This document shows positions 57,001 to 64,000 of a stretch of DNA of 64,000 nucleotides, one piece after another. The notes beneath the pieces were generated by a model, which did no database searches, was not told the DNA's origin, and saw nothing but the letters and a program-made list of their open reading frames with translations. Position 1 is the first letter of the stretch. Every line of letters starts with the position of its first letter. Source of the DNA: Acidobacteriota bacterium (GTDB taxonomy: Bacteria; Acidobacteriota; Terriglobia; Acidiferrales; UBA7541); NCBI GenBank assembly GCA_003224085.1, contig QHYK01000053.1, positions 1 through 64,000 on the forward strand. Direction: 5' to 3'. Position numbers and translations under genes: made by a program.

Positions 57001-57788
57001 ACGTCGCCGTGAAAGCCGTTGGTGCCGGATTTCGTGATGGCGTTCATCACCGCGCCGCTGAATTTCCCGTACTCGGCATCGAAACTATTGGTGATGAGGC
57101 GAAATTCCTCCACCGAGTCCAGATTCGGTACCAAACCCGCGCCGAGGTTTCGCCCCTCACTGACATCGCCACCGTTCACCAAGAAGGCGTTGGCCGTTTC
57201 GCGCTGGCCATTGACGGAGATGTTGCCTGCATTCAAGATGCCCGAAACCGGACGGTCCTGCTGGATCGCTTGGTTGGAGTTGCTAGGGGCAACGCCCGCC
57301 TGTAGACCCAGAAGGTCAAGGTAGCTGCGCCCATTCAAGGGCAGCGCCAGCATCTTCTTGGAATCGATGACGTCGCCCAGCTGTGTGTTGTCCGTTTGCA
57401 CTTGGACGGCATTTGCCGTGATTTCCACCGTTTCCGTTACCGTGCCGAGACCAAGAGTGACATCGAAGTGCAGCTGGTCGTTCACTTTCACTTCGATATT
57501 CGTTTCGGTGAAGGTTCGGAATCCAGGGGCAGTGACGGTGAGCTTGTACTTCCCGGCCGGCAGAGCCAGGATGTGGTAGGAACCCTCTGCGCTCGAAGTG
57601 GTTTCCTGGCTCAAGTTGGTTTCCACATTTGTGGCAACAACTTTCGCCCCTGCAACCACCGCCTGCGAGCGGTCATGCACCACGCCAAGAATCGATCCCG
57701 TCACGTCTGCCCGCAACACGGCAGCACTGGCTAGTGCTATTGAAACGATTGAAATCAGGAAGAAAAGACGAAAACAGCCCTTGCTCAT
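54093..57788 (-). CDS. TonB-dependent receptor, Oar-like
   Basis: About 1231 residues from ATG 57788 (GGGGGTG upstream). The frame is open to 57959, but the signal peptide SKGCFRLFFLISIVSIALASA argues for this start. CarboxypepD_reg-like domain about 30-115 (GSILGVVHDRSQAVVAGAKVV), plug with MLALPLNGRSYLDLLGLQAGV and FLVNGGDVSEGRNLGAG, barrel ending in IGQLSAKFYW. Likely outer-membrane importer for the substrate of the downstream minus-strand genes or the adjacent MFS/SelA/RidA set. The 153-bp gap to the TPR gene shows no clear terminator. Confidence 0.87.
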   Translation of the reverse strand: MSKGCFRLFFLISIVSIALASAAVLRADVTGSILGVVHDRSQAVVAGAKVVATNVETNLSQETTSSAEGSYHILALPAGKYKLTVTAPGFRTFTETNIEVKVNDQLHFDVTLGLGTVTETVEITANAVQVQTDNTQLGDVIDSKKMLALPLNGRSYLDLLGLQAGVAPSNSNQAIQQDRPVSGILNAGNISVNGQRETANAFLVNGGDVSEGRNLGAGLVPNLDSVEEFRLITNSFDAEYGKFSGAVMNAITKSGTNGFHGDVFEFLRNEKLDANNYFANKLGLGKTELRRNQFGYTAGGPVWKDHLFFFSDYQGTRQVQGAETGSVTVPTADERQGNFDLGSFETTDSSGNPVPTTVDGAYWAQVLSTRLGYAVTQGESYAEVQVPDSSPLGYHLAFCTNNAQCVFPNGALPQSAWAAPATAILSYIPAPTVSGNSNNYSNNSGRNVVNDDKYGERIDFNNQKTGNWSWYYHLDNTNVQNALAGFASVPGFPAATPSRAQQFVMSNAKTLGGTAVNEARISFFRTALHKDNPAGSFASLSSLGFITGAGTLGIVPLPGYKQYVPQITLKSIGLNIGVPTLNTFQPNTTYMATDVFSKTKGRHTWKFGGEFRYLQVNERNYASPNGQFVFDGTVTGSDVADFLLGATSTIGSNGPYTQAALQLLDSRSRYGGAFVQDAWKVKPNFTLNLGLRWEVSMPWYDTQGKIQTFVSGEQSVVFPLSPQGLVFPGDPGIPKTLSPTRYNNFAPRLGLAYSPGFSDGALGKIFGGPGKTSIRAAFGLYYTSVEDLDLFYEVADAPFGLYWTSPVSVLFEEPFRIRASGQSLGQRFPFTAPIPGSPSNKTLDFSIYEPFNFFPGYNTRNRLPYGEHFNLSIQRQLDKSTVLTLAYVGTGGHHLITQNEVNPGDPALCQQLTAQGAIDVTAGGVPGCGPGNENDVFQLPTATVPCDTPSPTPLPGCVYSTRHQILNPNFCPGGAQVCYGSGNTNTLTTANSIFHAGEITVERKANDITFLAAYTFSKALDDSSAFGDLVNFANPKLSRGLSSTDVTHNFVASYVWSMPFDRAFKGAPKRLTQGWQVQGITRFSTGFPILMNEPDDDVSLVGSPPTDMPDRVGPVVIVNPRKSNPNCPTSDGTGCYFLPSAFASNTTPGTFGTANRRFFHGPGFNNTDFGILKRTVIREQMAVDLRIEFFNIFNHAQFMNPGGNINDTGTFGIVTNAQPPRIGQLSAKFYW

Positions 57789-57988
57789 CCGGCACCCCCA
57801 TTTGGCCCGGAGCTTATTTCGAAGTGCAGTGGAAGTCAAGAGGGCTAAACTTAACTTTACTTTCTTCGAGTGTGGACAACTCCGGCCGGGCGACATCGGC
57901 GCCGCTTCGCCCGAGCTGAAAAGCAGCCAACCGCCGCCCTTCATCGGACGGAAGCTCAAGAATGCTTGGTTCAGATCAACGGGTTAGG

Positions 57989-59281
57989 TCAACGAATTTC
58001 CCGACCAAGAGGCAGGGTAAGTCCTGGGTCGACCAAAAGCCAGGCGACCGCGCCGAGCCCGGCGATGGCCGCCGCGACGTAAAATCCCGTGTTCCACCCG
58101 AATCGGTCGGCCAGGAAAGGAGTCAAGGACACCGTAATCATTCCCCCGATTTGGTTTGCCATATTCATGAAGCCGGAGAGCGAGCCGGAGGATTTTCCGC
58201 CGAGATCCGCGGAAACCGCCCAGAACGAGCTTTGCGAAAGATAGAGAGAGCCTGCGCCACCGGCCAGAACAAAGCTCGCGACTCGTGCATCGTGGACCGC
58301 GGATCCAAAAACAAGGAAAGTCGCGGTAAGGATGAAGCCGAGGACAGCGATGCTGCAGCGGCCGAGCCGTGAGCCCAGATGTTTGGTCACGGTGTCGCTG
58401 ATGGCTCCGCCAAATGGGCTGCAGACCGCCATCGCTAGAAAAGGCAGCGTTGCGTAGAGAGCGCTGGTCTTCAGGTCCAGGCCGCGCACTCTGGCGAGAT
58501 AGAGATAGAACCAGCTAAAGAAAACCCAGGCCACGTAGCCGAAGCAAAAATACCCGAGCGACAGAATCCAGACATTGCGGCTCGACAGGATGCTGGACCA
58601 TGTGAGCAGGTTTCCTTCGTTTGAAGCTGCCGATTTCGGAATCCCCTGCTGAATGAGTGTGAGCTCGTTTGACGACAAAGAAGGATGCTCATCAGGCGTA
58701 TCGCGTGCGGCCAGAAACCATACGGCACCGACGGCAAGCCCGATTAACGCGCTCATCCAGAAGGACGAGCGCCACCCGTAGCGCAGCATAACGAAGGAGA
58801 TGAGCGGAGGAGTGATCCCCGCGCCGATGCCGACACCGGCGAAAATGATCCCGTTAGCCACGCCGCGTTCCTGACTAGGAATCCAACGGGCGACAAACTG
58901 GTTGGAAGCGGGATATACGATGGCCTCGCCGGCACCGAGGAGAAAGCGAATCACCACGAGCACCAACACGGTGTTGCCCAGGCTGTGAGAGATGGCTGCT
59001 GTCAAGGCGGTGAAGACGCCCCACCACAGGACTCCAAGAGCGAGCATACGCCTTGGACCAAAGCGATCGGCCAGCCATCCTGCGGGAGTTTGGAAGAGCG
59101 CATACCCGAAGAGAAATGCGCTGAATACAAAGCCGAGGCGGACGTTGCTGATCGCGAACTCCTCGGAGATCTTGGCGCCCGCGATGGAAAGATTCACTCT
59201 GTCGAGAAACGCGACGGCACTCAGGACAAAAAGCAAGAAGACGAGAAACCAGCGTACGTGGCTTGTCGGCGGTGAAGTCAT
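57989..59281 (-). CDS. MFS transporter, anion:cation symporter (ACS) type
   Basis: 430 residues with twelve predicted membrane helices. ACS hallmarks: AVAFLDRVNLSIAG in helix 1, GWLADRFGPRRML in the 2-3 loop, and FLLGAGEAIVYPASNQFVARWIP in helix 4-5, as in hexuronate, galactonate and glucarate transporters (ExuT/DgoT/GudP type). It probably brings a sugar acid or keto acid into the cytoplasm by proton symport. It follows the SelA-like gene at 59348 by 66 bp on the same strand, linking transport to that enzyme's product. Confidence 0.86.
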   Translation of the reverse strand: MTSPPTSHVRWFLVFLLFVLSAVAFLDRVNLSIAGAKISEEFAISNVRLGFVFSAFLFGYALFQTPAGWLADRFGPRRMLALGVLWWGVFTALTAAISHSLGNTVLVLVVIRFLLGAGEAIVYPASNQFVARWIPSQERGVANGIIFAGVGIGAGITPPLISFVMLRYGWRSSFWMSALIGLAVGAVWFLAARDTPDEHPSLSSNELTLIQQGIPKSAASNEGNLLTWSSILSSRNVWILSLGYFCFGYVAWVFFSWFYLYLARVRGLDLKTSALYATLPFLAMAVCSPFGGAISDTVTKHLGSRLGRCSIAVLGFILTATFLVFGSAVHDARVASFVLAGGAGSLYLSQSSFWAVSADLGGKSSGSLSGFMNMANQIGGMITVSLTPFLADRFGWNTGFYVAAAIAGLGAVAWLLVDPGLTLPLGREIR

Positions 59282-59347
59282 TTACAGATGCTCGAGTCAC
59301 TTTCCAGCATGCCGAACTCGCCGGCCCTCAAATGGCGCGTCTCGCCT

Positions 59348-60607
59348 TCACGCGGTATGGGACTTAAAAAGCTGGACAAGTTGCGCGGCGATGATTTTTT
59401 CTTCGCCGGGTTTCAGCATGAACGAGTTCATGCCCAGGCCGCCTTCCGACGAACCAAGCGCGATGGAGGGCCGGCCGTTTCGCAGCGCGCTGGCGGCGTC
59501 GCGGGGCGATAGAGAAATCTTCCGAGGATCCCAGAAAATGCGCAGGTGCGGGACGTGATTGGCCACGTCGGGAACATTGAAGGAGGTTGCCACTCCAGGA
59601 ACTCGAGTAATTTCCGCGGAAACGGCATCCAAGCGGCGCCACCATTCTTTTTCCTGCGCCGCGTGATCTTCGTTCAAGTAGCACTCCAGGGCTTTAACCA
59701 TGCCCACGATTTCCTCCTTGCCAACTTTCATGCCGCGGCCAAGCGTATCTTCATGAGGGCTGTTGTTGAGCAGCGCGTTGGCAATAAATTCCTTTTTTCC
59801 AATGAGCAGCCCAGCGCATTGCGGTCCGCGGATAGCTTTGCCGCCGCTGAAAGCGATCAAGTCGTAGCCCATGTTGGCGTAGTCCCACAGATGGGAGACT
59901 GGCGGCGTGTCCGCGGCGGCGTCGTTGAAGGCGGGAATCTGGTTTTCATGCGCGAGCTTCACCCACTCGTCGACTTTGATCTGGCCGGCGGCGTTGGCAA
60001 AATTCGAAAAATGCATCATGGCCGTTTTGGAATTGATGGCCCGCTTCACGTCTTCGCGCGATTCCACTTCGATCAGTTTGACGCCCGTAGCACGGAGTTG
60101 ATGATCAAAACCGTTTCGATGCGATTTCTGAATAATGACCTCGGATTTCATGCCCGTGAGGTCCGGGAGTTGTTCGATGAACTTGGGATTATTGCCGGTG
60201 AGGATTCCTGCGAGGCCCGACTGCATGCCAGCGGCTGCGCCACATGTGACGACCGCATCGTAGTCGGGCGGAAGCTTCAGGAGATCCGCAATGCGCCCTC
60301 CGGCAGCCTGTTCCAATTCCACGATGGAAACAAAATGTTGCGCCGCAAGAGCCATAACGGTTTCCACTTCCGGACGGGGGAGTGAGCCGCCCAAATAAGT
60401 CATGGTCCCTTGCCCGTTGATCACGGTGGTGACTCCCAGCTCTTCGTAAACGTTTCCCGTGGCGCCAAAGCCAGTGAGTCTTTCCTGCGCGGGTGCCGGA
60501 ATGACCGCTGGCAAGCCGAATACTCTGCGCGCGTTGAGCATCATGCCGGCAAGCACGCCGGCGCTTCCGAGGAAGTGTCGCCGGTTCCGGAAATTCTTGA
60601 TGGTCAT
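59348..60607 (-). CDS. Tat-exported SelA-like PLP-dependent enzyme (second copy)
   Basis: About 419 residues from ATG 60607 (GAGAGG upstream); 60649 is a possible longer start. NRRHFLGSAGVLAGMML is a twin-arginine signal. SelA/DgaE-like core: TVINGQGTMTYLGGSLPRPE, VTCGAAAGMQSGLAG, FNDAAADTPP, and Schiff-base Lys about 257 in AFSGGKAIRGPQCAG, followed by GRGMKVGKEEIVGM. Same motif order as the enzyme at 50181 but clearly diverged, so an old paralogue. RidA lies 11 bp upstream and the ACS transporter downstream. Confidence 0.82.
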   Translation of the reverse strand: MTIKNFRNRRHFLGSAGVLAGMMLNARRVFGLPAVIPAPAQERLTGFGATGNVYEELGVTTVINGQGTMTYLGGSLPRPEVETVMALAAQHFVSIVELEQAAGGRIADLLKLPPDYDAVVTCGAAAGMQSGLAGILTGNNPKFIEQLPDLTGMKSEVIIQKSHRNGFDHQLRATGVKLIEVESREDVKRAINSKTAMMHFSNFANAAGQIKVDEWVKLAHENQIPAFNDAAADTPPVSHLWDYANMGYDLIAFSGGKAIRGPQCAGLLIGKKEFIANALLNNSPHEDTLGRGMKVGKEEIVGMVKALECYLNEDHAAQEKEWWRRLDAVSAEITRVPGVATSFNVPDVANHVPHLRIFWDPRKISLSPRDAASALRNGRPSIALGSSEGGLGMNSFMLKPGEEKIIAAQLVQLFKSHTA

Positions 60608-60618
60608 GGTGACGCCTC

Positions 60619-61125
60619 TCATCCCTTCCGCGTTACCACGGCAATGCAATTGATTTCCACCAGCGAATTCCCGGGAAGTGCGGCAACGGCTACCGTGGTT
60701 CGCGCGGGACCGCCATTGGGGAAATAAGTTTTGAAGACTTTATTCATGCCCTCGTAGTCGTCGATCTTGGTCAGATAAACGGTGAGCTGAAGAATGCTGT
60801 CCAGGGTGCCGCCGCCGGTCTCGACCAGAGTCTTGACGTTGTCCATCACCTTTTTGGTGTGGGTCTCGATGTCCATGGCGAACTGCCCTTCGGGATCATG
60901 CGAATGGGCCCCTTGGCCGGCGATGTACATGGTGTCGTTGTGTATGACCAGTGGGGTGATGAACCCGGTTCCGGCAGGCTTGCCTTCGTAATTGAGTTTC
61001 TTCACGCCGGTTGCAGCTTGCGGAGAGGCCGCCGCGCTGACCCCAGTTCCAGAAACGGCAAGCCCCGGAATGAGGGCGGCAAGCCTGGTTGCGAAACCAC
61101 GCCGCGAAGTCAGAAATGAAAGCAT
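60619..61125 (-). CDS. Tat-exported RidA-family protein
   Basis: 168 residues from ATG 61125 with a strong AGGAGGAAC site. SRRGFATRLAALIPGLAVSG is a twin-arginine-type signal. The single RidA domain has MYIAGQGAHS, LTVYLTKIDDYEGMN, PARTTVAVAALP (substrate-binding Arg) and VEINCIAVV (conserved Glu), so the canonical imine-deaminase residues are present. It would form a homotrimer and hydrolyse enamines/imines made by the SelA-like enzyme encoded 11 bp downstream. Exported RidA proteins are uncommon. Confidence 0.85.
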   Translation of the reverse strand: MLSFLTSRRGFATRLAALIPGLAVSGTGVSAAASPQAATGVKKLNYEGKPAGTGFITPLVIHNDTMYIAGQGAHSHDPEGQFAMDIETHTKKVMDNVKTLVETGGGTLDSILQLTVYLTKIDDYEGMNKVFKTYFPNGGPARTTVAVAALPGNSLVEINCIAVVTRKG

Positions 61126-61180
61126 TGTTCCTCCTTTTTGATTGGTCCTCCAGGGTGGTGCAAAGCCATGCCTGCGTTCG

Positions 61181-62860
61181 TTACGGCAAGGCAAAACTGA
61201 AAATGTCGCTCCCCGCCGCTATCGCCACATATTGTTTCGAGTGGATAGCGTAGCTCATTGGGGATGCGGCGATGTTCTGGCCGGTAGGGAAGTGCCAAAG
61301 CGGTTTGCCCGTCTGGGCGTCGACGGCTTCGAAGGATTCCGCGTCGTCACCGAAAAAGACAAGTCCGCCGGCAGTGGTCATCGTTCCGCCTGCGGAATGG
61401 CCCCTGCCTGCTTGAACATAACGCCATGCGGGCTTGTCGGCGTCGAGAGAATAGGCCAATAAGATTTTCTGGTTGTGGTCGCCTTCGCTGTGACGGGCCC
61501 CCGTGGAATAGTACGTTTGGCCGGGCTTGAATGTTTGGGGTTTCAAAACCAAAACGCTGCAAGACTCAAGGGCCATGAAATAAAACAGGGAAGTATGGGG
61601 ATTGTAAGAAGGCGCGTGCCAATTTGTGGCCCCGACCATGCCGGGGCAAACGCGTGTGCCTTCCGCGCTAGGCTTGATTGCAGTCCGGATAGGGCGACCT
61701 TTGTAGTCAATTCCGGAAGCCCAATTCAGTTTCTCGGCGAAGCGCGCGGCGGAAAGAAATTGGCCGTTGGTGCGATCAAGCACGTAGAGAAAGCCGTTCC
61801 GGTTTGCTTCGACGATGAGTTTCCGTGGCTGTCCCCGGAACGTTGCGTCGACAAGGACCGGGGTCTCGGTTGCGTCATAATCAAAAAGGTCGTGCGGCGT
61901 GAACTGGAAGTACCATTTCAGTTTGCCGGTGTCGGGATCCAGTGCCAGCAGGCAATCCGTGTAAAGATCATCGCCAGGGCGAGGTGCACCGTCAAAATCG
62001 GGCGCGGGATTGCTCGTGCCCCAGAAGATGGTGTTGAGTTCGGGATCAAAAGTGCCAGGCATCCAAGTCGTGCCGCCGCCTAGTTTGTAGCTCTCGCCTG
62101 GCCAGCTGGAGGCACCGAATTCACCAGGAGCGGGAATGGTCCAAAAACGCCACGCCTGCTTGCCGGTCTCGGCGTCATAAGCAGCGACAAAGCCGCGCAC
62201 GCCGTCGTCACCTCCGGAAGTTCCTACGATGACTTTGTTTTGAACTACAAGAGGAGCGCTGGTTGCGCCGTAATTGGGGTTGCCGTCGGTGTAGGCGACA
62301 TCCCAGAGAAGATGTCCAGAGCGGGCGTCGAGACAAACCAGATGCGCGTTGTCCGTTTCCATGTAGATGCGTGAGCGCCAGATGCCGACGCCGCGATTGT
62401 GGTGTTGCGAGGCGTCGTCGATGAGTCCTTCGGTGATGGGACGCGAGTAACGCCAGAGCGCTCGTCCCGTTTGGGCGTCGAGGGCGAATGCGTCGTTGGC
62501 TGCGGTAACGAACATGATTCCGTCCACGACAACCGGAGTAACTTCGAGGTTGCTTGAGTTCGATGCGTGAAAGACCCACTGGGCGCGAAGCTGCGCCACA
62601 TTACCACCATGGATTTCGGGAAGAGCACTGTAGCGGCGGCCCGTGTAGTCTCCGTTGTAAGACAGCCAGTTTGCGCTGCTGGGCCTTGAAAGTAATTGGG
62701 CTGGGTGCACATCAATGGTCGTGGCCAGGGAAGTCATCGGGCCGTCCTGGGACGGCCAAGGCACCGGCTTCAGAACCAGCAGCGCGAGTACGAGGAGAAT
62801 GGTTGCCATCGAGGCATCGCTTGAGTTTTGTTGGCTCAGGGACAATCGGAATTTCGTCAC
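61181..62860 (-). CDS. PQQ-dependent alcohol-dehydrogenase-like quinoprotein
   Basis: 559 residues from GTG 62860; ATG 62809 directly before the hydrophobic signal (ATILLVLALLVLKP) is an alternative. Quinoprotein propeller: NWLSYNGDYTGRRYSAL start, TIPAPGEFGASSWPG and GATNWHAPSYNP typical of the methanol/ethanol family, and catalytic Asp about 327 in HDLFDYD. The second Asp two residues later is the position used by lanthanide-dependent XoxF/PedH enzymes. No vicinal Cys pair and no fused cytochrome. It would oxidise an alcohol or sugar in the periplasm. Lies 55 bp upstream of the RidA gene in the same direction. Confidence 0.82.
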   Translation of the reverse strand: MTKFRLSLSQQNSSDASMATILLVLALLVLKPVPWPSQDGPMTSLATTIDVHPAQLLSRPSSANWLSYNGDYTGRRYSALPEIHGGNVAQLRAQWVFHASNSSNLEVTPVVVDGIMFVTAANDAFALDAQTGRALWRYSRPITEGLIDDASQHHNRGVGIWRSRIYMETDNAHLVCLDARSGHLLWDVAYTDGNPNYGATSAPLVVQNKVIVGTSGGDDGVRGFVAAYDAETGKQAWRFWTIPAPGEFGASSWPGESYKLGGGTTWMPGTFDPELNTIFWGTSNPAPDFDGAPRPGDDLYTDCLLALDPDTGKLKWYFQFTPHDLFDYDATETPVLVDATFRGQPRKLIVEANRNGFLYVLDRTNGQFLSAARFAEKLNWASGIDYKGRPIRTAIKPSAEGTRVCPGMVGATNWHAPSYNPHTSLFYFMALESCSVLVLKPQTFKPGQTYYSTGARHSEGDHNQKILLAYSLDADKPAWRYVQAGRGHSAGGTMTTAGGLVFFGDDAESFEAVDAQTGKPLWHFPTGQNIAASPMSYAIHSKQYVAIAAGSDIFSFALP

Positions 62861-62926
62861 AATGAATGCGACTCCAGGGAATGAAACCTCATATACTACA
62901 ACTCGGCGGCGGGAGGCCAGAATTTT

Positions 62927-63703
62927 TCACAGCCGCCCAAACTTGGCCACCGCTTCTTCAATCGATTTAAGCTTCTCGATGTAGGCGTACATCGAGTGCT
63001 CCTTGAAGTCCATTTCCTGCGCCAGCTTCAGAATCTGTGGGGCCATGCCCTTGGGCACAACCACCACGCCATCGGAATCTGCGGTGATGATATCTCCTGG
63101 GTTTACGGGCACGCCGTCGCAAGTCACGGGGATATTCGATCCGGCAAACCGATAGTGGCTGACGGAGGTGGAAGGAACGACACCAAGCGCGTAAACTGGG
63201 AAGCCAATCTTTTGTAGATAGGCAGTGTCTCTCACTCCGCCGTCTATGACTGCGCCGGAGAAATTCCTAGCGGCCATGGCCGTGCCCATCAATCCACCGA
63301 TGCCTGCGATGTCCTTCCCGTCTTCGACGACCATGACGTAGACGGAATTGGGACCGCCGGTGTCAATAGCGTGCAGCATTCCCTTAAGGGCGTCCGGATC
63401 ATGATTCGCCTCTTTTTTCAACGAAACTGTGAGCGCATAGCCGGCGAAACGCGTCGTGAATAGCGGCCGCATGCGATGCGTCATGTACATCTTCTTGTCG
63501 GCAATCTGTTCTAGAGCGTCAGACACCGAGGCAACTTCCACGTGTCGAAAACCATCGAGGAGAGAAGCCTCGTCTTTTGGTTCCGCGGACTGGTTTTGTT
63601 TTGCCGAAATCTTCGAAGCCTGTGCCAGAACCAACAGGCCTGGAACGACAGCCAGACCGAGGAACAAAGCGAGGTGACGCCGAGAAAGCAGAAGACTCCG
63701 CAT
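62927..63703 (-). CDS. Exported RraA-family protein
   Basis: 258 residues. The N-terminus SRRHLALFLGLAVVPGLLVLAQA can act as a Tat or Sec signal. RraA core: ASVSDALEQI, GIGGLMGTAMAARNFSGAVIDGGVRD (active-site loop with Arg-Asp), then VNPGDIITADSDGVVVVPKGM. It ends MYAYIEKLKSIEEAVAKFGRL, the same tail left as a remnant at 47698. Likely a keto-acid aldolase or decarboxylase of the HMG-aldolase type. First gene of the minus-strand series RraA - PQQ dehydrogenase - RidA - SelA-like - MFS. Confidence 0.83.
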   Translation of the reverse strand: MRSLLLSRRHLALFLGLAVVPGLLVLAQASKISAKQNQSAEPKDEASLLDGFRHVEVASVSDALEQIADKKMYMTHRMRPLFTTRFAGYALTVSLKKEANHDPDALKGMLHAIDTGGPNSVYVMVVEDGKDIAGIGGLMGTAMAARNFSGAVIDGGVRDTAYLQKIGFPVYALGVVPSTSVSHYRFAGSNIPVTCDGVPVNPGDIITADSDGVVVVPKGMAPQILKLAQEMDFKEHSMYAYIEKLKSIEEAVAKFGRL

Positions 63704-63824
63704 AGACCCTCCTTGCAGTTAAGACGCGCGCACTTTAGCATCTTTGGACGCGCGGGGTGAAGTCTTTTGCTGGCTTTACGCGTGTGAGAATCGTTCTAGC
63801 AAATTGAATCGATTGAGACCGGCC

Positions 63825-64000
63825 ATGCCTAAGCAACGACGGAAGCGGTCTGTCTCAGCGGAGGCCTGGATTCCGCCGTTGACGGCAGTATTTTGCCTTC
63901 TGGCGATCGCTGCCATCGCGGTTAGCGGGCAGAAGCGGCCAGGTGCGACCGCGTCCAAAACGAGCGCCGCCGGTCTCCTCGAAGCCAAGAGGACTTTTGA
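63825..64000 (+). CDS. Partial gene, N-terminus of a secreted or membrane-anchored protein
   Basis: ATG 63825 opens a frame that stays open to the right edge (58 codons). It encodes a basic N-terminus (PKQRRKRS), a hydrophobic stretch (LTAVFCLLAIAAIAVSG) and a polar continuation, as in a signal anchor or signal peptide. No domain is visible, and the ribosome site is weak (TTGAGACC). It is divergent from the RraA gene. Could be the start of another secreted enzyme. Confidence 0.5.
   Translation, partial: MPKQRRKRSVSAEAWIPPLTAVFCLLAIAAIAVSGQKRPGATASKTSAAGLLEAKRTF

Noticed and set aside
1-64000. CRISPR arrays, tRNA/rRNA genes, insertion sequences
   Set aside because: I found no short regularly spaced repeats with unique spacers, no rRNA/tRNA-like sequences and no transposase genes. 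All clear repeats are inside coding domains.

Overview
The window looks like chromosome from an Acidobacteriota species, most likely the Terriglobia/Bryobacter-Solibacter side. This is an inference from four very large Oar-type TonB-dependent receptors (about 1170-1310 residues, each opening with a carboxypeptidase-regulatory-like beta-sandwich), many Tat-exported catabolic enzymes, DUF5107/TPR and Asp-box proteins, PQQ propeller dehydrogenases and a moderately high GC content. I see no rRNA, tRNA, CRISPR array, insertion sequence or phage gene.

Layout. 1-1.8 kb (minus): the 5' part of a lipoprotein with four tandem Ig-like repeats joined to a phosphoesterase domain; it runs off the left edge. 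2.2-15.1 kb: an exopolysaccharide-type locus with an MsbA-like ABC exporter, two GT4 glycosyltransferases, an AMIN-AMIN-TonB-receptor fusion, an NAD-dependent sugar epimerase/dehydratase and phosphotransferase-like proteins. This locus shows decay: one kinase-like gene has lost its catalytic middle, a third glycosyltransferase is a frameshifted remnant, and another kinase is split by one extra C in a C-run.

15.2-33 kb: carbohydrate degradation. It holds a GH36-like lipoprotein, a PQQ dehydrogenase, a DUF4832 protein coupled to an acetylxylan-esterase-like hydrolase, a CBM9-like protein, an amidohydrolase, an Asp-box propeller, an AgaS-type SIS isomerase/deaminase, a DUF5107-TPR protein and a DeoR-type repressor with a clear palindromic operator. 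33.2-41 kb: a TonB receptor reading away from that operator, a terminator, then a tightly coupled four-gene operon (LacD-like aldolase, LacC-like kinase, second PfkB kinase, Tat amidohydrolase). 41.3-63.7 kb: two more TonB receptors, Gfo/Idh/MocA and mandelate-racemase-type enzymes, two full-length RraA proteins plus a remnant of a third, two SelA-like PLP enzymes each paired with an exported RidA protein (one a three-domain RidA fusion), a second CBM9 protein, a TPR protein, an ACS-family MFS transporter and a second PQQ dehydrogenase.

How it may work (inference): TonB receptors import oligosaccharides or glycoconjugates, and secreted hydrolases release sugars. AgaS, the kinases and LacD would take galactosamine/tagatose phosphates to triose phosphates in the cytoplasm. 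In parallel, an exported set (PQQ dehydrogenase, enolase-superfamily dehydratase, SelA-like PLP lyase, RidA, RraA) could oxidise, deaminate or dehydrate and cleave sugar or amino-sugar acids outside the cytoplasm, with the MFS transporter importing the organic-acid products. The repeated pairing of Tat-exported SelA-like enzymes with exported RidA proteins is the most interesting and possibly undescribed feature here.
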